The position numbers were made by a program, and so were the translations under genes. A DNA stretch of 64,000 bases from Trametes villosa (lineage: Eukaryota; Basidiomycota; Agaricomycetes; Polyporales; Polyporaceae), in NCBI GenBank assembly GCA_002964805.2, contig PUDQ02000001.1:806001-870000 (forward strand), in the 5' to 3' direction. The notes beneath the pieces are model-generated. The model did not search any database. It had not been told where the DNA came from and saw only the letters and a program-made list of their open reading frames with translations. Positions within the stretch are counted from its first letter, which is position 1. Every line of letters begins with the position of its first letter. Shown piece by piece: positions 12,001 through 21,014 of this stretch.

Positions 12001-13800
12001 TCTCCGGGAGGCAAGAAGAAGCGCAAGCGCGACGACGACCCGCTGAGGAACGTCCCCGCGGCGGCGGCGAAGGGGTTCGTGAGCGTCAAGGAGCTGTTGG
12101 TCAAGGGTGCCACGGCGAAGCGGGGCAAGAAACAGAAGATTAGTCTCGACCACGCCGAGGAGGATGACTCCGACGACGAAGACTTGGAGGCAGATGTGCT
12201 CACCGCATTGCGCCGGGCGTCGTCGACTTCGGCCGTCCCCGAGACGAGCAAGGGCAAAGGCAAGGCCAAGAAGGCGTTGGCCCGGAGCGCGACCACGGCG
12301 GGTCCAAGCGAGAAGAAGGTGACGGGTACTAAGAAGAAAGCGACGAAACCGCCTGCCCATGCGAGCCTCTCACAGCTGGAGATGGCGTCGAGCGACGATT
12401 CTGACGACCGGGAGATTGACAATTGGCTGGGGGTCATCAAGAAAGCCCCTTCCAATGGTCGTAAGCCCGCTACGGCGAAGACACCCGCAGCAAAGACGCG
12501 ACCGCTACGAGCAATCCCGGAGGAGGCTCGCCGGTCGAGCTCTCCTGACATCCCACTCGACCGGTCTATCATCGACATCACCACACCCGACGGCCCCACG
12601 GGCCGCGCGGACGCTGCGATGCTCTTCTCGTCTCCAGAGCGTCCGATCAAGGTGAAGAGGCCAGTCGCACGAAGCCCGGTGAGGAGCTCGTCACCCGAGC
12701 AACCATTGCAATCCACATCGCGGAGCACCAGCGTTCGAAGTCGTAGCCAAGGGCAGTCCCAAAGCGGTGGGAGGTCGTCCAACCCACCTGCACGCTCTAC
12801 CTCCCCGTCGTCACGCAGCGTCTCGGCCGAGAAGCAAGGGGATGCCGTGCAGGAGGATACACATCCTGGCGATGATAGCATGGCGTGGCTCATCGAAGAC
12901 GACGACGAGCCTGACCTGTCACTTATCCCATCCTCTCCCGCTCGGTCGCGCAAGAGAGCAGAGAGCCTGGCGTTGTCAGACGACGAGCCTCTGTTCCTGG
13001 ACTCTTCTCCCCCACGCAAGTCCGAGCCTCTCACCTTCTCCGACGAACCGGAGTTCCTCGACTCCCCTGTGCTCTCGCAGCTGTCGCAAGAGAAGGCGAA
13101 GGCTTCGTTCAGGACTGACATGGGTCCTCCTGCGCTCCCGGCGCATGTCCTTGACCCTCCGCTCTTGCTTCGGGACGACCTGCCGCCTGAACCAACGTTC
13201 GCCGTTCGCGCCCCTGGCAAGCTCGCACGCAAGCGTGTCGCATCCGAGGCCCTCGAGGTTGACACTTCCCCCCTCGCCATGCCCCCCTCCTCCCAGCGCC
13301 GCCTCCAGCACACGCGTCCGCGCTCTCCTTCGCCTCCCCCCGCCGCGCCCCCGAAAAAGAAGAAGCGCAAGTTCGCCGACGCCATGGAGGCCGCGCGGCA
13401 CAACCCGTGGATCGCGCTCGAGGCCGCGCACTCAGGCGACGAGCTCAGCGCAGGCTCGTCGCAGCCGGACCCCGCGCCGGACAGCGACGACCGCATGTTC
13501 CTCGACGAGCCCGGCGCGACGCAGGTGTCGCCGTCGTACGACCAGAGCGCGGTGTACCGCCGGAGCCTGATGACGCAGGCGCCGGGCGGGGCGGGGCCGC
13601 GGTTCGCGAGTGGGCCGGTAAGGCGGGAGCGCGCGGCGTTTGGGCCGAGCTCCAGGGCGGGGCCGTCGAGGTACCAAAGGGCGGTGACGAGCTCGCCGGC
13701 GGATGTGGATGAGGGGCCGGACGAGTACGAGTTTGATAGCTTCGTGGTGGGGGATGATGAGGAGATTTCGTATGCGGGCGGGCCGTCTAGTGACCTTTGA
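9049..13800 (+). CDS. MPH1: Mph1/FANCM-type DNA helicase
   Basis: This is a superfamily 2 DNA helicase that remodels forks and D-loops in recombination repair. Exons are 9049-9794, 9861-9864, 9907-10096, 10143-10300, 10353-10452, 10507-10793, 10846-11025, 11077-11475, 11539-11667 and 11725-13800, giving 1422 aa. Walker A is PTGLGKT (298-304), the Walker B box is DEAH (400-403), motif III is TATP, and motif VI is QRIGRTGR (733-740). The helix-rich insert between the two helicase lobes is typical of Mph1/Hef/FANCM. About 680 residues after motif VI are mostly Ser/Asp/Lys-rich and disordered. Two splice oddities appear. A 4-nt micro-exon is inferred at 9861-9864. The intron 11476-11538 uses a GC donor, which restores the conserved QLEVIEQF block. 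The exact splice path around the micro-exon is less sure. Confidence 0.93.
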
Positions 13801-13930
13801 TATCTTGAACTGGCACAGAACTACAGAGCAGTAGCATGGGGACAAGTGAATGTTGTAGATTATATCCTAAATCCATTATGATAGTGAGCGCTTCAAGCCC
13901 GAGTACTCTAGGAGAAACCTGGGTGGGCCG

Positions 13931-15281
13931 CTACTGCTTGGCCTTCCCAAGGAACTGCCACACTTGTGCGGCAGCAGCTGCCATCGTCCCGCGCCACTCC
14001 TCGCCGCCCGGGTCGGTCTTCCCCTCCTTGTTCTCCGTTATCCGCAGCGCGTATGGCACGCCAGCGTCGCCTCCGAGGCTGACCCCCGGTACGAGCGGTA
14101 GCTCCCCGAGGATGTCAACCCCGAAGCGTGTTGCGGTGTCGCGGAATGCCTTCGGGGGGCCGTAGAGGTCATGGTTGGTGCCGCAACAACTGCAGATGAA
14201 ACGCGACTGGTTTAGCAAGAGGCCGGTGATCTGTGGGTGTATGCGCTCAGATGTACAGCGTGTGACGACGTGGGGAGGTAAGGACGTACCGGGACAGAGA
14301 TCTTCTGAAACATGGAGACGCCCTTGCGGACGTCTGCGAGTGCAACGCTCTGCGGCGTCGACACGATGACCGCACCTATAACAGCCGAACAGCATTCAGC
14401 GTCCACCCAGACTCGCCCTCTTTCCCAAACTTACCGTCGACGTTGACGAGCTGTCCAAGCGTGAGAGGGACGTCGCCCGTGCCGGGAGGCATGTCGACAA
14501 CGAGCAGGTCGAGCTCCGCGCCGCTCCCGGGGTCGCGCCAGTCGACGTCGAAGAGAAGTTGTTGCACGGCCTTTTGGACCATGAGGCCACGCCATACGAC
14601 AGCCGTGTCCGCAGAAGAGTCCGTGCCGGGCGCCTTCGGCAGCAGGAAACCCATGGACATGCACGGCAGCCCGTGATTCACAATGGGCACGATCGCGCCC
14701 GCTATGGGAGAGAAGGTTCCAGTTAGCACGAGGTTTGCAGGGGGGCAAGTATGAGAATGGGATGGGTGTACCGTCGGTGAGATGGGGCTCCCCTGCGTCC
14801 TCAAGCGCCATGAGTTTGGGGACGGAAGGTCCGAAGATGTCGAGGTCGAGGATGCCGACACGGGGACGCCGTCGCGGCGCGTGCTCATCGTGCATCGCCA
14901 GCGAGAACGCGAGGTTCACTGCAATGCATCACCAGAAGTCCATTTAGCGACCGCCGGAATAGACGACATTGTATGCTACGACCCACCGGCGACGGTGCTC
15001 TTGCCCACGCCGCCTTTCCCGCTGGCGACGGCGAGCACTTTCTTGACGTGGGGCAAGGATCGTTTCTGAGGTGGGCCGCCTCTGCGCGGCATCTGGGGCG
15101 CTGGTCCCTTTCGGTTTGGAAGGCCCTGAGGAGTTTATTCAGTGCGTGCCATGACATATGTCCCGCTCTCCGTTCCTCTCACCAGCGGGTTCTCATGTCT
15201 CGACGGACCGCTGCACGCGAAGCCTCTCCGGCTCGAGTGGCTGGCCTGCAGAGAGGACCGAGGGAGGCTTTTGGCGAGCAT
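13931..15281 (-). CDS. IND1: Ind1/NUBPL-type mitochondrial Fe-S assembly ATPase
   Basis: This Mrp/NBP35-family P-loop ATPase delivers Fe-S clusters, classically to respiratory complex I. Exons on the minus strand are 15183-15281, 14987-15125, 14772-14918, 14435-14701, 14290-14375 and 13931-14230, giving 345 aa. The N terminus MLAKSLPRSSLQASHSSRRG looks like a mitochondrial presequence. It is followed by NPLGLP, then the deviant Walker A SGKGGVGKST, then GILDLDIFGPSVP and VDMPPGTGD. The cluster-binding CxxC appears as ICSCCGTNHDLYG. NPLGLP forms only after removing the first intron, which supports the start at 15281. Confidence 0.92.
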
Positions 15282-16844
15282 GCCGGGTGATGTGTGCATG
15301 TAATGCGCACGCCGCCGGATTTTTGCGAGGTGGCGGATGCGCGCTGAAATCCGTGTGTTTACGGCTTACGGAACGCGTGGTTCCTGCGCCACAACGGCGA
15401 CACCCTTACACAGACGCTCATAATACGACCTCGAATAGGCAAGTGTTAAGGAACGAATATTGCTGTCACGTCTCGAAGGCAGGTTTTTTCTCCACTCAAC
15501 GCATGGCATATGTCCAAGTGAGCGTGGTTCTGGTACCGTAGCGCCGACGCACAAAGTTCATGACACGACGGGCAATGGCCAATATCAGGGCCCGGAATAG
15601 GCTGGGAATATGTTCTGAACTGTTCTCCTGTTCCGGAGTGGAACTCAGACAACAGAAACCAAAGCGTCACTCTAACATGGTTTGTTACTCAGTAAGTAAA
15701 TGATAACAGGAGAACAGTTCAAGCGGCCGCCTGTCCTGAGCCTTTTTGGGAGCGGAATATGGGCCAATGCCTGTCGTGTGAGAACGAGAGTAGGTTACAT
15801 CGCGCTTTGATACGTGCTGCGATGATTGATATGATTGAGCAGTTGCCAAACCAGTGCAACAGATGTGGAGAGACGTTTTGTGATTCAAGGTAGCTCGATT
15901 TGCTTCACAAGGCACAGCTCTTCGTCGGAAGCTAAGCCTCCGGTTGGAAACCTGTGTATTAACATGTAGTGCTTGAACAGCCGTCTACGATATATATACG
16001 AGGCTTTTGACCGATCCTTATAACAGGCTAGGCGTCTACAGGGCCAATCGTCATAAGGTAGCATAGAGGCTGAGCCTCCAAGGTAGATAGATAGATATTA
16101 TCATTGATTATAGTGGCATGTAGGCCGTTTACGGCCGAAGTTGCCACTGTCACTGTACGCTACCCGATAACGCAGGAGGACAGAACAACAGTGAAAGTAT
16201 GCGAGTATAGTGAGGGGAAAACGAGACATGGGCGGAATAGAGTGTATCGAGTGGAGGTAGCCTCCAAGGTGTCGCTGGTTGGGCGCACAGATGCCGGGGC
16301 GACTCGGCAAGCGCGCCATTCATTATGCCGCACCTAAGCTTGCAAGCGGCGCCACGAAGAGCATCCAAGAACCCTCGTCGTGATGCGGCCGACTAGTGCT
16401 ACCGCGATGTCTTCGTCCCCCAATCTTCCGGGGCGCATTCGCTGTGTCTTGCGCGCACGCCGCTCGAGTGCGTCCGCACGTCCAAACGGTCCGTGCGCGC
16501 CCTGGTACATACTGCGGGTGGAGGAGGCCGCTGAAGCGAAGGGCGGGACGGGTAGTCGCCAAGGGGATGATGGGTGGGGCTGCGGCCCTTGGGGGAGCGA
16601 GCGAATCAGCGCGCGCGCCCGTGGCCGGATAGGCTGCTGTGCCAAGTGATGATCGCGGCCGAGCGGCGAGCGCCCGCTCAAAGGGCAGACAGCAGCCGCG
16701 CGCGTCCTCAACAGCCTCTATCTTCTCTCTCTCCTCCCCACTCGACGCCCCCAGCGACGCCCCGACGACCCCGCGGCAGCTTCGTCCTTCGTTCGTACCC
16801 GCGAAACTACACTCGTTATTCTTCTCGTTCTACCACTTGAAGTC
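15282..16844. other. Intergenic region without a recognised gene
   Basis: About 1.56 kb between the Ind1 and LysM gene starts. I see no coding signal. It holds a (TA)n stretch near 15990, a short GATA-type microsatellite near 16085-16095, and a 17-bp perfect inverted repeat described separately. Promoters of both flanking genes should lie at its ends. Confidence 0.5.
15616..15721. repeat. 17-bp perfect inverted repeat
   Basis: The arms are 15616-15632 (TGAACTGTTCTCCTGTT) and 15705-15721, exact reverse complements separated by 72 bp. It could be the ends of a tiny MITE or a hairpin. No flanking duplication is obvious. Confidence 0.55.
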
Positions 16845-17612
16845 ATGTTCGCCCGCTCCGTCGTCGCCGCTTTCGTTGCCGTCCCCTTCGTCGCCCAGGG
16901 TGCGTACCGCGTCCCCCCGCTCCCATAGCTGTCATCCTGGTTTAGGTCGGTTGGATTGACATTGTGCGTTTCTAGTTGCCTTCGCGGCTTCCTGCACGCG
17001 CCAGTATACCGTCAAGGAGGGCGACTGGTGTGATACCATCTCCGCTGCCAACAACGCCTCCACGTACGTCCTTCATAACCCTTTTACACCCCCCGCACTG
17101 CTCTAAAGCTGCACGTCCCTCAGCTACCAGCTCGCGGTTGTGAACGCGGCCATCAACAACGTCTGCAGCAACCTCCAGGTCGGCCAGACCCTCTGCCTCG
17201 GCACCGAGGGCGAGGACTGCAAGAACACGCACGTCGTCCGCGCCGACGACAGCTGCGACCTCCTCACCGGCACGTACAACATCAACGCGACCCTCCTCCA
17301 CACGAACAACCCCCAGATCGACGGCGACTGCACCAACCTCTACATCGGCGAGGTGCGTTTTCCCCCCGCGCGCATCTTGTGTTCGTGGGCGCTGATAGTT
17401 GCCGGTGTGCTTTGCTTTGCGTTTAGGTTCTGTGCGTTGCGAACAGCGTCATCGTCCCTGCCGTTCCCGAGGGCAGCCCGGCCCCCGCTATCAGCATCCC
17501 CGCCACGGTGATCCCCGCGGCCCAGACTTCGACGTCTGCCGCGCCCTCCGCGACCCCCACCGCTGAGGATGATGACGACGAGGAGAACTGGCCCTACTGC
17601 GACGAGCTCTAA
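16845..17612 (+). CDS. Secreted protein with two LysM domains
   Basis: Four exons (16845-16899, 16976-17063, 17124-17352, 17427-17612) encode 185 aa. A hydrophobic signal peptide occupies about residues 1-20. It is followed by two LysM modules. The first starts CTRQYTVKEGDWCDTISAAN and ends GQTLCLG. The second starts NTHVVRADDSCDLLTGTYN and ends YIGEVLCVA. Each has the YxVxxGD-like opening and the Asn-rich binding loop. LysM modules bind chitin or related N-acetylglucosamine polymers, so the protein probably acts in the wall or outside the cell. A short Pro/Ala/Ser linker ends in an acidic tail. No catalytic domain is present, as in fungal LysM effector-like proteins. Confidence 0.88.
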
Positions 17613-18081
17613 ACGCCCCCCTTCCCCGCCCATCACGATACCGCAGCGTGCTCGCGCTTCGCCGCTGTCCTCAGGCTGTTCTCCCCGCGTTAGCAGCGCA
17701 CACAACACAACACCCCACGCTCTCCCGCCCTCCCATCCTTCGTTCTGTTTCCTACCACATACCCGCGCAGCGCCCGCTGCGCCACCCGCTTGTCACTACC
17801 CCCGTAATCGTGCACGTTGCGTAGATAGCTCTGTGGGCTCATGGTCGGTGTGCACGTCTCAATGTTGAACATCGCTAGGGGTCCCGGGACCCCGGGTTTT
17901 GCACGTATACCAATACTCGTGTTGTGTCGTGAATGCGAGCGGATCGCAAGGGTCGTAACCAGAGAATTATGCGTGACAATCAAGCAAGGATAGCAAGTAC
18001 AGCGAATGATATCGTAAGAATCGTACACACCGCGTAGAGTCGTATACATCCACCAGCTACCCTCCCCTCCTAGCTCCCCGG
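17613..18081. other. Convergent 3' intergenic region
   Basis: A 469-bp gap between the 3' ends of the LysM gene and the Psf1 gene. It should contain both 3' UTRs. A GGGTCCCGGGACCCCGGG palindrome lies near 17879-17896. I see no gene. Confidence 0.4.
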
Positions 18082-18867
18082 TCATGATTCCTCCAGATAG
18101 CCTTGTACGATGAGATGCTCGATGTCGGACCGCCGCACCAAGAAGCGATGGCCGCGCTTGAAGTCAATCGCGCCGAGCTCGGTGTGTACGACACCACAGT
18201 CGCGGATGACGCGCACATGCACCTGCAGGTCCTTCGGTGGGTGCGCGATCGGCGCGAGCAGGTCGATGTCCTCCGTCATGCCCGCCCCGCCCCCAGCCGC
18301 GGACGAGAACGCCTCGGTGCGGAGCGTGAGGAGCGACGCGGCATACGAGCGCAGGAAGTCGACCTCGTGTGGTGACAGCTTCGAGCGGACGTCCTGCGGC
18401 GCCGCCGCCCCGCCCATCTGCGCCGCCTGTGCTGCTTGTGCCTGCGCTTGAGCCGCCTGCGCGCCCGCGTTCGCGCCAGCGCCCGCGGGCTGGAGGGAGA
18501 GGAGGAGGGGCAGCGCGCCGCCGACGGACCAGAAGAGGTCCTTGAGGAACTCGAGCCGGTGGTGGTGGTACGCGAGCAGGCAGCGCTTGTTGCGGAGGAT
18601 CGCCGTCTGGTACAGGAGCACGGTCGGCATGTACGCGTCCCCCGCGTTCGGGGCGGCGGGGTCGGCGGCGGGGTCGTCGGGGTCGGGCGCCGCGGCGGCG
18701 GAGCGGGCGAGGGTGGCCTCGATGCGCGCCTCGAGCGCGCGCTGCTCGCGGACGATGGCGCGGACGAGGACATCGTTGTATTTGAGGAGGGTGTTTGTTG
18801 CGGTGGACCGGCGGGACTCGGTAAGGAGCTGCGTGGCGAGGTCGCCGTACTGGCTTGCGTTGTTCAT
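18082..18867 (-). CDS. PSF1: GINS complex subunit Psf1
   Basis: Psf1 is one of four GINS subunits in the replicative CMG helicase. This intronless frame gives 261 aa from the ATG at 18867. That start puts MNNASQYGDLATQLLTESRR at the N terminus, matching the family. An upstream in-frame extension to 18990 is rich in Arg and Pro and was not chosen. Conserved blocks are LKYNDVLVRAIVREQRALE, CLLAYHHHRLEFLKDLFW, LSPHEVDFLRSYAASLL, and the C-terminal B-domain ending RRSDIEHLIVQGYLEES. The protein is longer than the usual ~200 aa because of low-complexity Ala, Gly and Gln insertions in the middle. Confidence 0.93.
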   Translation of the reverse strand: MNNASQYGDLATQLLTESRRSTATNTLLKYNDVLVRAIVREQRALEARIEATLARSAAAAPDPDDPAADPAAPNAGDAYMPTVLLYQTAILRNKRCLLAYHHHRLEFLKDLFWSVGGALPLLLSLQPAGAGANAGAQAAQAQAQAAQAAQMGGAAAPQDVRSKLSPHEVDFLRSYAASLLTLRTEAFSSAAGGGAGMTEDIDLLAPIAHPPKDLQVHVRVIRDCGVVHTELGAIDFKRGHRFLVRRSDIEHLIVQGYLEES

Positions 18868-19448
18868 CGGGGCCAGGAGAGGGGGGTGGGTCTGAGGAGA
18901 GGGGCGGGGCGGGGAGGAGGAGGATGGGCGGACCAGGTTTGAACGTTGTCTGGCTATTTGGCGTGCAGGTCGGAGACACGGGCGCGACACGAGCGCGTCG
19001 CGTCGCGTGCAGTCACACTACAGTCACGCGACTGAGTGGCGGCAAATTCGTTGAAGGGCCGCGGCGCGTCTCTCGACCTTGCTTTTCACGCTCACTACTC
19101 CTTCCCATCTCTGCAACCGGTGCATACGTACAATCAGAATATGGATCTCAACAGCTTTCAAACCTAGGGCAATGATACCGAACGGCAACGACGAGCCGCA
19201 ATGTCAGGCAACCTGCTGACACCGTGTAACATACAACGCTGCTACTACAGAAACCCGCGATCCGCAGGATCGCGTGCTAACCCGACTGTTCCTACATTAC
19301 AGGCAAGCACACCATGGATACATATACACGACACTGTCACCGCCTTATACCGCCGCGTCCTGACCCTCATCTTCATCTTCTTCCTCCGGCTCCTTCTCTC
19401 CTCCGAAGTCGTTCTCCTGGAGCTCGGCTACACCCACGTGTCCTCTGG
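18868..19448. promoter_or_regulatory. Psf1 upstream region and 3' flank of the array
   Basis: A 581-bp gap. The left part should be the Psf1 promoter and the right part the 3' UTR of the leader-only gene. GC content is high next to the Psf1 ATG. No further gene is seen. Confidence 0.35.
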
Positions 19449-19620
19449 TCACTCGTCGTCCTCTGGCCACTCGTCGTCCTCTGGCCACTCGTAGTCCCCT
19501 GCCCCCTCGTAGTGGTCCTCTGGCCCCTCGTAGTAGTCCTCTGGCCCCTCGTAGTCCTCATAGCTTGTTCTGGGGGCATCCTCATCCTCATAGCTTGTTC
19601 GGGGGGCATCCTCATCCTCA
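19449..19620. repeat. Coding minisatellite in acidic tail
   Basis: Short tandem units inside the last exon of the leader-only gene encode repeated acidic, Tyr/Trp-containing peptides. A ~30-bp unit occurs twice near 19556-19620, and shorter related units fill 19449-19555. Confidence 0.7.
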
Positions 19621-20424
19621 TAGTCACCGCCGCTGCTTTCAGGCTGATCATGGTCCTCGCACCAGCCCTCAGGATAAACCACCCTACATGGGTCGTGTCA
19701 GCCGATTGGATCGAACCTGAGCCACGACTGGCCACGTACGGGGAATATCCGCCGGTAACGCTGTATTCCACGGGGTCTTCGCGAAGCTCGTAGTGTTCAA
19801 CGGCTTCAGGTCCCGAATACGAGTAGTCAGGTTCAAGTGCCCTGCTACCGCCCTCGTGTCCTGGATACCCGTACTCTTCGCCAACTCCGTCCAAGACGGC
19901 GACCTCAGTGTGGGGTTCGTACACGTCGTATACTTGTTCCACCTGCGATGAGCTGACAGCTCCTTCATAGGCGTTCCATGCATGTGTGGTGGCCGTCGTG
20001 TGACGATGCGAATAGCCACCTTGAGATGCGGACGCGCCTCTGACGTTGGACGGTGAATATGTGCTAAACGCCGACCCATAACGCAGTCACCCTTGACTCA
20101 CCCGCCACCTGCGTAATCTCGCTCCCTCCTTCTCAGACGAGGTGGTCTTGGCGGGGGGTTCCTCCCCTCAGCGAGGGCGAGGGCGAGAGCGCGATCGTAG
20201 CGCGTCGTCTCCTCCATGTCGATCAGCCTGTCGAAGAGCTCTTCGAGTTCGCGGTGCCGGCGGTCGAGCATGTGGTCCTCGCTGACGTTGACGGCGGCCC
20301 TAGTGGCTTCCCGTGCGTGCTGTTGCCGGAGGCCCTCGATCTCGTGCAGACGCAACTGGGAGATATGCTCGAGCCGCGCGGATACGTCGTCGAGAGGGGC
20401 GGCGGAGGTGGAGAATCGTGCCAT
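19449..20424 (-). CDS. RBR-leader paralogue lacking the RBR, with acidic Tyr-rich tail
   Basis: Three exons (20102-20424, 19740-20063, 19449-19683) encode 293 aa. Exon 1 carries the leader found in the neighbouring RBR genes. It has a Leu-rich helix and then the signature RYDRALALALAEGRNPPPRP, closely matching RYDREFALALATGRDPPPRP in the next gene. Where those genes encode a RING-IBR-RING unit, this one encodes a Tyr/Gly/Ser-rich stretch and an acidic tail. The tail has tandem repeats: YEDEDAPRTS twice, YEGPED-like three times, EWPEDD twice. No zinc-binding cysteines are present. The last intron (19684-19739) has a GTACGT donor and a CTGAC branch site. Function is unknown; a regulator or decoy of the RBR proteins is only a guess. 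Confidence 0.72.
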
Positions 20425-21014
20425 CGTGATAGCCGTAGGATGCCAGAACCACGTAGGGGATGTGACGACTCTGTCCTGTGGCGAATGACCCTTGGTTATA
20501 AGGCGGTAGTACGGAGAGCGGGGAGGGTCTTCGACAGTAGGACGACACCCGCCAGCCTCAGCCTCAGCGCTGCTGCGGTAGGTGCTGCAGCGTTGCCGTA
20601 TGCGATCCGAATTCCTCATGCGGCCGCGTCGATCCCTCTCAGGACCTCATAAATGGGGCATTGGTTTACCGCAGCAGAGGCTAGATAGCGTGCTGCTGCC
20701 CTGTAGGCCCAGGGAACGATCCATCAGCCCCAGGTTGACTGGCACTCTATGGCTGGCCTCGGGCCGCTCACAAGACGGCCAGGGATGACCATATCGCGCT
20801 TGATGTATCCGCGAAGACACATGTCCGTGATATGGGTTTGATGATTGCACTCGGGCAGAGGAAGGGGACATGCGTGTGTGTTCATGCGTGTGTGTTCTCA
20901 TACAGTATTGATGGTACAGGTGAAAAGAAGACAGACAGACAGAATATCAGGTACCGCAAGTAGGATATCGTGAAACAGCGCTGAATCTAGACAAAGGTAG
21001 ATGGTCTACAAGGC
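20425..21014. promoter_or_regulatory. Upstream region of leader-only gene
   Basis: A 590-bp gap. On the minus strand it contains a TTATAAC box about 70 bp upstream of the ATG and a 16-nt element shared with the next gene (20576-20591). The right end should hold the 3' UTR of the 971-aa RBR gene. No gene is seen. Confidence 0.4.
20576..20591 (-). promoter_or_regulatory. 16-nt element shared with neighbouring RBR promoter
   Basis: CGGTAGGTGCTGCAGC lies 152 bp upstream of the leader-only gene. The identical 16-mer, in the same orientation, lies 127 bp upstream of the next RBR gene (24180-24195). It is either a regulatory site or a remnant of the gene duplication. Confidence 0.5.

Noticed and set aside
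11838..13496. 552-codon open frame antisense to MPH1
   Set aside because: It mirrors the Ser/Asp-rich coding strand of the helicase tail. It has no domain, and its composition is that of a GC-rich shadow frame.
19449..20424. Leader-only gene as a simple pseudogene of the RBR gene
   Set aside because: Both introns have good signals, the frame is open over three exons, and the tail repeats are in frame. This fits a functional, diverged gene better.
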